Assembly (NCBI GenBank): GCA_025359945.1
Contig: JANYDD010000003.1
Coordinates: forward strand, 1 to 40,956
Reading direction: 5' to 3'
Origin: Bdellovibrio sp.
GTDB lineage: Bacteria; Bdellovibrionota; Bdellovibrionia; Bdellovibrionales; Bdellovibrionaceae
Length of the DNA stretch: 40,956 nt
Of the stretch, positions 1 to 6,886 are shown piece by piece. Position 1 is the stretch's first letter, and every line of letters starts with the position of its first letter. The position numbers and the translations under genes are program-made. A model generated the notes under the pieces. That model saw only the letters and a program-made list of their open reading frames with translations. It made no database searches and was not told the DNA's origin.

Positions 1-274
1 ACGCAAAAGACTTTGGTGCGGCAGTTAGAAAGCATTGGGGTGTTGAAAACAATTTGCACTGGGTATTGGATGTTCAGTTTAAAGACGACGCGTGTTTAAA
101 AAAAGAAAAAAACTCGGCCGCAAATTTTAGTTCGTTAAAACGAGCGGCGCTAAATTTAATTAAAAACGTCGACAAGAAATTTAAAATCAAAAAGAAAATG
201 ACGCTCGCGGCGTACGATGATCAGTATCTACTTAAAATCCTTATGGGTGACTGCGGCTAAGTGCGTACGCCCTG
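1..274 (+). mobile_element. ISAs1-family insertion sequence, right end only
   Basis: The window opens inside an insertion sequence. The transposase C-terminus (3-260) is followed by a terminal sequence that reads outward on the minus strand as CAGGGCGTACGCACTTA, ending at 274. ISAs1-family ends typically begin with CAGGG. The left end lies outside the window, so the target duplication cannot be checked. The bases after the end (275-292, TAACTACCCG...) are host sequence, and the tmRNA 3' end lies at 293. The family call rests on the transposase motif and on the end sequence. Confidence 0.7.
3..260 (+). CDS. ISAs1-family transposase, C-terminal part (5' end outside window)
   Basis: An open frame runs in from the window edge and ends at TAA 258-260. 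Its first visible residues contain RKHWGVENNLHWVLDVQF. The HW(G/x)xENxLHWxLDVxF block followed by a basic tail and a DDxYLLK(I/V)L-like end is the hallmark C-terminus of the ISAs1 (H repeat-associated, DDE) transposases. In this family the conserved Glu of this block belongs to the catalytic triad, and it is present. Whether the full transposase is intact cannot be judged from this fragment. An ATG at 54 is internal and not the real start. Confidence 0.8.
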   Translation, partial: AKDFGAAVRKHWGVENNLHWVLDVQFKDDACLKKEKNSAANFSSLKRAALNLIKNVDKKFKIKKKMTLAAYDDQYLLKILMGDCG

Positions 275-292
275 TAACTACCCGTAAGAAAA

Positions 293-649
293 TGGTGGAG
301 GCGGAGGGAATCGAACCCTCGTCCGCAAGCGATTCACGATGAAGCGACTACATTCTTAGTCAGTTTTTTAATTGGATTTAAGAACTTCAACTGACAAAAT
401 TTCTTAAACCCTTTCCCCAGTTTTATTTAAGCAAAAAACCTGGCGAATTCATTTTTTGCCGAGATGACTAAAGTGACGAAACGAGATCCCCGTCATCACT
501 GAATCCCGTCTCGGCTCGCATGCAATTAAGCAGCTAAAGCGTAGTCGTAGTTGTTTGAAACTACAAATTTGCACATTTTTTACGAGGTCCCTATGCGCCT
601 CGGAATGCTCTTCATGCTTCAACACCCACGTCGAAACCAGGTCACCCCC
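293..649 (-). ncRNA. ssrA: tmRNA (transfer-messenger RNA)
   Basis: The minus strand begins GGGGGTGACCTGGTTTCGAC at 649, the conserved tmRNA 5' end, and finishes with a TΨC-like arm (GGTTCGATTCC) and CCGCCTCCACCA at 293, so the CCA tail is encoded. The 7-bp acceptor stem GGGGGUG/CGCCUCC pairs with two G-U pairs. The tag reading frame lies at 558-526 and ends NNYDYALAA-stop, matching the (Y)ALAA degradation signal recognised by ClpXP-type proteases. The likely resume codon is TCA (Ser), giving SNNYDYALAA. The length of about 357 nt is normal for a one-piece tmRNA. It rescues stalled ribosomes together with SmpB. A TTATAA -10-like hexamer sits 6 nt before the 5' end; no good -35 was seen. Confidence 0.95.
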
Positions 650-998
650 ATTGGCTTATAAACCTAGCACAAACTAGACCAGCCCTCTAGATAAAAATTT
701 AGATATTTCAAACGCTTACGAAAATAAATGAAATTTTCAAGCGGTTCTTACACGGACTTAAATCTGCTTAAAAAGTGGGAGTTTTCAACGCTCTCCACAA
801 ACTTATCCACACCCTCGTCGCGCAGACTTATTGTCGAGAGACAGGCATTAAGAATTGAAATGCAAATTAATTTTTTTTTCAGAACGAGCCTTAATTGAAC
901 AAAAAAATTTAACTGAAATCAAACAAAAAAAAATCAAACTTTTTATGACTCGAAATGCCAGCGAACGAACATAATTTTATTCGAAAACAAAAAAAATT
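650..998. other. Intergenic region upstream of ssrA
   Basis: No gene is seen here. The stretch separates two minus-strand transcripts. The part next to ssrA carries its promoter, with TTATAA just before the RNA start. At 803-811 there is a perfect DnaA-box consensus, TTATCCACA, with a weaker CTCTCCACA nearby at 791-799. The part after 840 is extremely AT-rich, with A-runs on both strands. No convincing hairpin terminator for the upstream gene was found. Confidence 0.5.
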
Positions 999-1916
999 TT
1001 AATCGGTCAGCGGAAAAAGTTCCAGATTCAGCTGATAAACTTTTTCGCCCTCAGAAGACATTCGGTGAATGGAGTTATCTTTATGAACTTGTTTGCGCAA
1101 TTTTCTAAGCTGAAAGCGCAGATCTTCGAACTCGACCTGTGTCAGTGCCAATGTCAAAGTTCCAAATTCGCGATTCTGAGGCTCGTCGTGAAATAGACTT
1201 TCTAATCCTAAAGACATTAATTCTGCTTGAAGTTGGCGAACCAACGAAACCGGCAACTCATCAAAGTTTTCCGAAAGTTGATTTGCCTTTTTCCAGCGTC
1301 CGGTGGACTCGTCTTTTTTAACTTTTCCGGTCAGCGCCAAATTTTCGAATGCCGATTTAATTTCCTCAAGCGAAGCTTTGCCTTTGAGTTTTTTTCTTAG
1401 AGTCTCGATATTAAATTCGAAATTTTTTAAATCCAACATCGCATACAAAATCCAGCCCACCCAGTTTGGAAAACGCTGGTAGAGCTGCAAATTAATTTCA
1501 CCGGACTTTACTTTTTTCTGAACTCGATACTGGACGATAGATTTCAATAAAAAATTTCTCTCTGAAGGGTCCGATGCGTGCCCAAATTCGACTAACATTC
1601 GAAATTCTATGGCTTCGTCTTTGGAAAGGTTCATGGCTTGCGAAAATTTTCCCACCATCTCGGCAGATAAATTTCTGCGACCTTCGATAATCATCTTTAG
1701 ATAATTCGGGGATTTAATATCGGCCGCCGCTGAAAACATGGCGTAACTGTAAGGCCGCAGATCATTTTTGGTTTGGCTTTTTTTAAACTCGAAAAAATCG
1801 CATAAAAAAATTCGGTAGTCCAAATACCGGCTTAAATCTGGCGAGGCCAATGGTGTGGGCCCCGGTGGCGAAAAAGTACTTTTTGGAATTGATACATTTG
1901 TAGGTTGAACTTCCAT
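999..1916 (-). CDS. TIGR02147-family protein (putative transcriptional regulator)
   Basis: This is a 305-residue soluble protein. The block around residues 30-120 (YLDYRIFLCDFFEFKK, then SYAMFSAAADIKSPNYLKMI and RNLSAEMVGKFSQAMNLS) matches the TIGR02147 family, which is abundant in Bdellovibrio and Fibrobacter. The region from SYAMFSAAADI to NLS reads like a Cro/C1-type helix-turn-helix. The C-terminal half (the DUF4423-like part) is helical and of unknown role. The start at 1916 is supported by AAGGGG 5 nt upstream. The gene stands alone and is not tightly linked to its neighbours. The molecular target of the family is unknown, so a regulator role is only inferred. Confidence 0.8.
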   Translation of the reverse strand: MEVQPTNVSIPKSTFSPPGPTPLASPDLSRYLDYRIFLCDFFEFKKSQTKNDLRPYSYAMFSAAADIKSPNYLKMIIEGRRNLSAEMVGKFSQAMNLSKDEAIEFRMLVEFGHASDPSERNFLLKSIVQYRVQKKVKSGEINLQLYQRFPNWVGWILYAMLDLKNFEFNIETLRKKLKGKASLEEIKSAFENLALTGKVKKDESTGRWKKANQLSENFDELPVSLVRQLQAELMSLGLESLFHDEPQNREFGTLTLALTQVEFEDLRFQLRKLRKQVHKDNSIHRMSSEGEKVYQLNLELFPLTD

Positions 1917-2001
1917 AGATCCCCTTATTAGACTCAGAACAAAGAGTCGGTGTCAAACAGACTTCTGCAGGGATCAGATAGCAAACTGCGTACCGCGCGA
2001 G

Positions 2002-3153
2002 CTACTTGGGTTCGGCAGAAAATAAAATTTCTTGATCTTGGGAAGCTTCATAGTTGGCCGAGACCACTCTAAGGTTTAGATGAATCTCGGAACCTTCGGT
2101 GGCATTGATTTTAACTGACCTAACTATTTGGGACGCCAATTGCGAGGTCTGATGGGATGCATCTAGCAATTGCGTATCCCCGGATTTTTGCCAAACCAAG
2201 CGCTGTGCATTTTTAGCATTGGCGATAAACTCAGCGGAAAAAAGTGGGCCAGAAATCTTCAAGCCCTCATTTGCAGAAGTTGCCAATTCCAGAACAGCAG
2301 ATGATTCTCCAAAGATAACTTCGAAACGCTGAAGCCTTGCCTTTTTAATCGTGACCATTCCGTCATCGAATTTCTGCATGCTAGTCAAGATTGAGTAAAT
2401 TCTTCGAAAGTTTCCATCGCTCATTATCGAAATTGAACCATCCAATGCGTTCGACGATATCACCCTGATCTTCAATTCGGAATTTCTATAAATCACTGCA
2501 AGTGAGTTTTTTAGAGAGCCTTCACTTAAGTTAGAAAAAACCAACGATTGGCTTTTACAATTTTGGTCGATGCACGACACCTGAAGGGCTGGTCCACCCG
2601 AATTTTTTTCGGTTTCAACGCTGATTCCATCGGGGCGAACAAAATTGATGGGGTTCGTCTTTGCGCCAGGGCTTACAAAACCTCGAAACACAAAAGTGGT
2701 TATTCGATTCAATTTTCTAATTTTTATAGTGTATGAATAAAGAAAAGGTTGGACTTCCTGCACGTCGATGTTTTCTACGGATCGCGCAAAAATCATATCC
2801 TCGTAACGTAGACCTAAGTCCTCGCCACCCCTTGAAGCGATCTGCGTCGCCAAAGTGTTATAGGCACCATCTGAAAGAATTTTAGAAAAATCTGACGAGA
2901 ATTTGTTTTCAAAAGCGGCTATAGGGATGGATTCAACGGTAATTTTTCCTTCGCCGTTAGATTTTGCGCCTGGTGAGCTGTCTAAATTTGATTTTTTATC
3001 TTTGTCAGCGGCTGCCCTTTGATTTGGAAGTTGACCTTGCCCAGAGGAACCTGGGGAATTCGAAGTCTCGCCTTTTTTGTCGTCTTTTTTTTGGCAGGCT
3101 ACAAAACCAATCGAGATAGATATCGCAGTAATAATAATTATCTTTTTTTTCAT
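2002..3153 (-). CDS. Predicted lipoprotein of unknown function
   Basis: The product is 383 residues. The N-terminus is a classic export signal: MKKK, a hydrophobic stretch, then FVAC with the lipid-anchor Cys at residue 20. A long polar linker rich in K, D, G and S follows (about residues 21-75), and then a globular part that looks mostly beta-stranded. It contains CIDQNC, a possible disulfide pair near residues 194-199. GGAG sits 6 nt before the ATG. No enzymatic motif was recognised. It is divergent from the receiver/cNMP gene at 3340, so the two share the 3154-3339 promoter region. Confidence 0.75.
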   Translation of the reverse strand: MKKKIIIITAISISIGFVACQKKDDKKGETSNSPGSSGQGQLPNQRAAADKDKKSNLDSSPGAKSNGEGKITVESIPIAAFENKFSSDFSKILSDGAYNTLATQIASRGGEDLGLRYEDMIFARSVENIDVQEVQPFLYSYTIKIRKLNRITTFVFRGFVSPGAKTNPINFVRPDGISVETEKNSGGPALQVSCIDQNCKSQSLVFSNLSEGSLKNSLAVIYRNSELKIRVISSNALDGSISIMSDGNFRRIYSILTSMQKFDDGMVTIKKARLQRFEVIFGESSAVLELATSANEGLKISGPLFSAEFIANAKNAQRLVWQKSGDTQLLDASHQTSQLASQIVRSVKINATEGSEIHLNLRVVSANYEASQDQEILFSAEPK

Positions 3154-3304
3154 TCTTTACTCCATAGCGTTTTAATTGAAAATAGACTTCGATTTTCTCC
3201 GAAGCTAAAGTGAACCAAATAAAAGACTGCAATCACCAGGCCTAAGATTATTCGCCTGATTGGGTGCATGCCTCGGTCTAGGAATAAGGCCACCGACTAA
3301 GTTA

Positions 3305-3333
3305 TTGACAAGGGCGCCAATTAAAGTCGTTAA
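3305..3333 (+). promoter_or_regulatory. Candidate sigma70 promoter, possibly giving a leaderless mRNA
   Basis: A perfect TTGACA lies at 3305-3310, and AT-rich TTAATT/TAATTT follows at a spacing of about 19-20 nt. A start about 35 nt after the -35 box would fall on or beside the ATG at 3340. No Shine-Dalgarno sequence precedes that ATG. Confidence 0.4.
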
Positions 3334-3339
3334 TTTAAT

Positions 3340-4107
3340 ATGGCCACCAATGCAGTCACTACTCAAAAAATCACCGTGCTGGTGGTTTCTTCTAGCCCCG
3401 ATAATATTTTTCTTTATTCATCCTTTATTCAAAAGCATTTGCCCCAGGCGACCATTTACACCGCTGCCGATGGGTTCGAGGCCATGAATAAAATCAACAA
3501 TGCGCCTCCGACTTTGCTGGTGATGGAATTTAGCTTACAAAAATTAGATGCTCCCCAGTTTCTAGAGCGGGTGTTTGCTAAAAAAACTTTGGACCGAGTC
3601 CCGATTTTAATTATTTCAGCGCTGCCCAACAAAGAGCTTTTTATGGATGAATTGGTTTCGGGTCGTGTGCAATTTATTGAAAACCCCCACCAAGACATCG
3701 AATTTGATCAATCACTAAAAAAAGCATTGGCGTTTCACTCGGGCGGGACCGGGGATACCAACCAATTCTACACAAAAACACTAGCCACAAAACAGCAGCT
3801 GATGAAAGAGGGCGACCCCGCAGATTCGGTTTACATTGTTAAAAAAGGAAAGCTTCGCGCCTACAAATATGAAAACGGCAAGGACGTGACCTTGGGCTTT
3901 ATTCAGGCCGGAGAATTTGTCGGTGAAATGGCTTACCTGAGCGGAAAAACCAGAACCGCCAACGTCGAAGCGGAAGAGCCTACAGAATTGGTGGAAGTCC
4001 CCGTAGGAACCTTTGATCGGGTCCTCAATCAGCGCCCTGCGTGGAGCAAAGCTTTAATGGCCACGCTGGCAAAACGCGTGAAAAATTCCAACTCGGATAA
4101 ACCTTAG
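3340..4107 (+). CDS. Degenerate receiver domain fused to a cyclic-nucleotide-binding domain
   Basis: The product has 255 residues. Residues 10-130 have the response-regulator receiver pattern (alternating strands, IIISA with Ser93, FIENP), but the key positions are changed: the usual acidic pair reads SSSPD, the phospho-acceptor Asp is Glu63 (VMEFS), and the conserved Lys before Pro is Glu114. Residues 145-245 form a CRP/PKA-type cNMP-binding domain, with GEFVGEMAYLSG then KTRTANVEA, so the Glu and the Arg-Thr used for phosphate binding in such domains are kept. There is no DNA-binding domain. It is probably a cytoplasmic cNMP sensor whose receiver is structural or constitutively on. The ATG at 3340 has no visible SD. 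Confidence 0.8.
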   Translation: MATNAVTTQKITVLVVSSSPDNIFLYSSFIQKHLPQATIYTAADGFEAMNKINNAPPTLLVMEFSLQKLDAPQFLERVFAKKTLDRVPILIISALPNKELFMDELVSGRVQFIENPHQDIEFDQSLKKALAFHSGGTGDTNQFYTKTLATKQQLMKEGDPADSVYIVKKGKLRAYKYENGKDVTLGFIQAGEFVGEMAYLSGKTRTANVEAEEPTELVEVPVGTFDRVLNQRPAWSKALMATLAKRVKNSNSDKP

Positions 4108-4115
4108 GTTGCGCT

Positions 4116-5753
4116 TTAAAGTTTTAATTCATCAATTTCATTTTTAAGAGCCGCAACTTTCTCGTATTTCAAAATCGGCTGACTTTTGAGGTCGGTCAGA
4201 AGGGTTCCGGCCAGATTAGTTTTTTTAAGTTCACGATAAATTTTAAAAAGTAAAATTCCAGCGGTGACTTTATTTTTTCCACTGGCCATCGAATAAGCTC
4301 GCAAAGCTAATGGCAAAGATTGATCAAAGGATTTTTTTTCGGCTAAAAAATTGGCGTGACGGTAAACGTAAGTCTGATCATTCGGGTAAGCCTTTTCCAT
4401 TTTCTTGTACCACACCAAAACTTCTGATACGGGCCTGATCTTTTTCATATAGTGAATCAAATAGATCACCTGCAGGGGTTGCTTGGGGGTGGGGTTTTGC
4501 TGCAAAATCGAATCGACGACCTTTTGATAAAATTCATCGCGGGCCACAGTGTCTTTTTTAATATCGGCAAATTCAGCAAGACTGCCATAGAGGTCTGCTT
4601 TTTCAATTCCTTGAATTGAACTTAAATCTTCCGAATGAGAAAACTCTTCCAAGCGCTTGGGATCCGCCAGAAATTTTTTGGCTAATTCAATGCCTTTTTC
4701 CACTGATTTAGAAAAGTCTTTTTTGGCCTTGATCTGATGCCCAGCCAATTTCAGCCACCAAGAAACCGTCGCGTAATTATCGGGGAATGCTTGAAAGCTT
4801 TTTTCAAATGAAGTCTGCAGTTCTTCGAAACTCATTTGTTGAGTTTTAAATTTACGTTCAGCGGCCCAAATCAAGCATTCATAATATTTGAGAGTTAGTT
4901 TTTTACTTTTCTCGTACCACGGCAAAGCTTCTGCAAAAAGTCCAGACTGGAATTTATTCTCGGCCAATAGGTAAGCCATTTCCAAATCCCCGTTTGATGC
5001 TTGAAGCTCGATTTTCGAAAGGGGCAAACCGGATTTCATTTGAGTGTTCAGATCGCTGATTAGTTTTTCGCCCGGAACAAAATCCGCCCAACGATAAATT
5101 TCCTGGCCCTGTGAATCCAATAAAATCAAAGTGGGCAAATTAAAAACATGATAGCTTTCAGTAGTCTTGATGTTGAAATCTTCATCCACGTCCAAAGAAA
5201 CAAAAATAATTTTCTTTTGAAATTCCTGAAAAGACTTTTTCTCGATAACTTCTTTTTGCAAGCGAATGCAGGCAGGACACCAGATCGCGCCAAAATCGAT
5301 CAACACAAATTTATTTTCTAGTTTTGCCTTTAACAGGGCTGTTTGCAATTCGTGATCGGCTGGCGAAGAAGTCACTGATCCTTTTTTTAGATTAGAATGG
5401 GCGTCGATGGCTGTCTGATGATTTTCACAAACTGTATTTTGATCATCACAAACATAATAGCTGACTAAAGAGTTTTCTTTTTTTGGAAACACCAGAAGAT
5501 TTAAGTCAGCAGATATGGGTTTCAATTTTTGCTCGTTCCACTTTACAAAGGTGGGAGCTTCAATATTAAAATGAAACCCCTTTTTTACCTGCACAACAAC
5601 TTGGTGAGGTTTAATTTTGAGTTGGGTTTGGCCCAATGTTTTAAACTGCGCGTGAACTTTGAAACCTACGATTAAAGCGAAAAAGGAAATAAAAAGATTT
5701 GCAATCACCACTGTCGACTTCGTTTTCTGTAATTTTTTTCTTTGGATAATCAA
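4116..5753 (-). CDS. Exported thioredoxin-fold protein with TPR-like C-terminus
   Basis: I place the start at TTG 5753, because GGAGGA lies 3 nt upstream and the reading frame from there begins with a proper signal peptide (MIIQRKK..., hydrophobic core, VHA-Q cleavage near residue 35). The frame is open further up to ATG 5900, but that would overlap the upstream gene. A domain resembling the C-terminal thioredoxin part of DsbD carries the redox motif W-C-P-A-C (Cys159/Cys162) and the cis-Pro region NLPTLILLD. A pair of Cys (YYVCDDQNTVC) lies before it. The remaining roughly 280 residues are helical and TPR-like. A periplasmic thiol reductase or oxidase role is inferred. Confidence 0.8.
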   Translation of the reverse strand: MIIQRKKLQKTKSTVVIANLFISFFALIVGFKVHAQFKTLGQTQLKIKPHQVVVQVKKGFHFNIEAPTFVKWNEQKLKPISADLNLLVFPKKENSLVSYYVCDDQNTVCENHQTAIDAHSNLKKGSVTSSPADHELQTALLKAKLENKFVLIDFGAIWCPACIRLQKEVIEKKSFQEFQKKIIFVSLDVDEDFNIKTTESYHVFNLPTLILLDSQGQEIYRWADFVPGEKLISDLNTQMKSGLPLSKIELQASNGDLEMAYLLAENKFQSGLFAEALPWYEKSKKLTLKYYECLIWAAERKFKTQQMSFEELQTSFEKSFQAFPDNYATVSWWLKLAGHQIKAKKDFSKSVEKGIELAKKFLADPKRLEEFSHSEDLSSIQGIEKADLYGSLAEFADIKKDTVARDEFYQKVVDSILQQNPTPKQPLQVIYLIHYMKKIRPVSEVLVWYKKMEKAYPNDQTYVYRHANFLAEKKSFDQSLPLALRAYSMASGKNKVTAGILLFKIYRELKKTNLAGTLLTDLKSQPILKYEKVAALKNEIDELKL

Positions 5754-5829
5754 AGTTCCTCCGTTCAATTTGTTCAGGTGCATCTTCACATGATCGTGAA
5801 GCTTTCTTTCCACTTTTCTCGAACACTTC

Positions 5830-6534
5830 CTAGCGAAATATCGTTGGAAATTGCCGAAGCTTTTTCTTTTCAGCTTTATAGTCGGGACAGTAATGCGCAA
5901 CTAAATTCCAAAAACGGGCCGAATGATTGGGAACTTTTAAATGCGCCAACTCATGAATCAACACATAGTCAGATGCGGTCTGAGGAAAAACGATCAAATT
6001 ACGGTTCATGGTTATAACCCCTTCGGCGCTACAACTGCCCCATCGCGATTTTTGATTTCGAAACTGGCATTTCGAGGGCGAGAGCCCCATTTGTTGAGCC
6101 CAAAAATAAAGGCGTGGGCCCAAATAGTTTTCGCTTTCGGTGCCCAAAAACTGTTTCACCGGGTCGACCAGGTCGAATTCAGCAAATCGTTTTACAGGGA
6201 TGTAGACCTGAAGGTGTTCTTCATGCAGTCGAAAAAACGTCTTTCCCAAGGGCGTGATTGTCTTAACGATCTGTCTTGCCCGGCCCAACCAAAAAAATTT
6301 TGAGCCCTCGGTTAACGACACCGACAAAGCTTTTGTCTTTTCAAGATTTTTAAGAAGCCATCCGGATTTTGACTGGACAAATTTTAGGATTTCTTCCAGG
6401 CCGGTGCCTTTATTGACTCGGATAAGGGGGCCATGCCCGGGTCGAACCAACAAGGTTAGGTATTTACGCCGCGCTCGTCTTTCGATCTGAAAAACTTCGC
6501 CTAAAAACTCAAATTTTTCTGGTTCGACAGACAT
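5830..6534 (-). CDS. YgjP/DUF45-like zinc metalloprotease (M48-type HExxH)
   Basis: The product is 234 residues, the usual length for this family. RWGSCS (residues 165-170) followed by LIHELAH (His194, Glu195, His198) and NHSARFW (His204) is the diagnostic pattern of YgjP-like proteins, in which HExxH and a third His bind zinc. No signal peptide is seen, so it is expected in the cytoplasm. The substrate is unknown for the family. The gene lies upstream of the thioredoxin/TPR gene with a 76-nt gap and may be co-transcribed with it. The ATG at 6534 lacks a strong SD. Confidence 0.85.
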   Translation of the reverse strand: MSVEPEKFEFLGEVFQIERRARRKYLTLLVRPGHGPLIRVNKGTGLEEILKFVQSKSGWLLKNLEKTKALSVSLTEGSKFFWLGRARQIVKTITPLGKTFFRLHEEHLQVYIPVKRFAEFDLVDPVKQFLGTESENYLGPRLYFWAQQMGLSPSKCQFRNQKSRWGSCSAEGVITMNRNLIVFPQTASDYVLIHELAHLKVPNHSARFWNLVAHYCPDYKAEKKKLRQFPTIFR

Positions 6535-6752
6535 CTATGAAGTGTCGAGCGGTAGAGAAAGTTGGTCAAAAATAACTTTTGAATTTTCCTAATGCATGAC
6601 GCCACTTTTGGCTTAACTTGTCTTGAATTTAGCTGTGCCTTTGCGTTTTCCCATGAATCCGCTTCAAAATATTTGTTCGGGCCATACGCCGGGTTTGGGC
6701 AAAATCAGGAAAAAGGAATTGCTTATTTTTCAATGGGACTTTAGACCAAACA

Positions 6753-6852
6753 TGCCGAGTTCCATACAATTGTTTGATGGAGGAAACCCGCTAGGCCCGA
6801 AAGGGAGCAACGGTGCCCAGAGAACTCTGTGATATGAAAACTCGGCACTTTT
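6753..6852 (+). ncRNA. ffs: Small signal recognition particle RNA (4.5S type)
   Basis: The core reads ACCCGCTAGGCCC, loop GAAA, then GGGAGCAACGG. This is the SRP domain IV signature (symmetric internal loop formed by the AGG and AGCA strands under a GNRA tetraloop), where Ffh binds. The outer ends pair: TGCCGAGTT at 6753-6761 with AACTCGGCA at 6839-6847, plus CATA/TATG inside. A T-run at 6849-6854 makes the closing stem double as a terminator. Size is about 95-100 nt, as in E. coli. It lies just before dnaX, as in Bacillus. The tetraloop is GAAA rather than the more common GGAA. A weak promoter (TTGCTT at 6719, TTAGAC near 6741) is possible. Confidence 0.85.
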
Positions 6853-6886
6853 TTCTCTGGTTTGAGAATCTTTTTTCAGGAAATTC

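Noticed and set aside
1139-1321. Plus-strand open frame opposite the TIGR02147 gene.
   Set aside because: No SD and no recognisable protein; it is a shadow of the minus-strand gene.
5754-5900. N-terminal extension of the thioredoxin/TPR protein to ATG 5900.
   Set aside because: It would overlap the metalloprotease gene and bury the signal peptide; TTG 5753 has a strong SD.
6590-6620. CCTAATGCATGACGCCAC resembles one end of the 106-bp MITE-like element.
   Set aside because: It needs two gaps to align, and no opposite end or target duplication was found nearby, so chance similarity is as likely.
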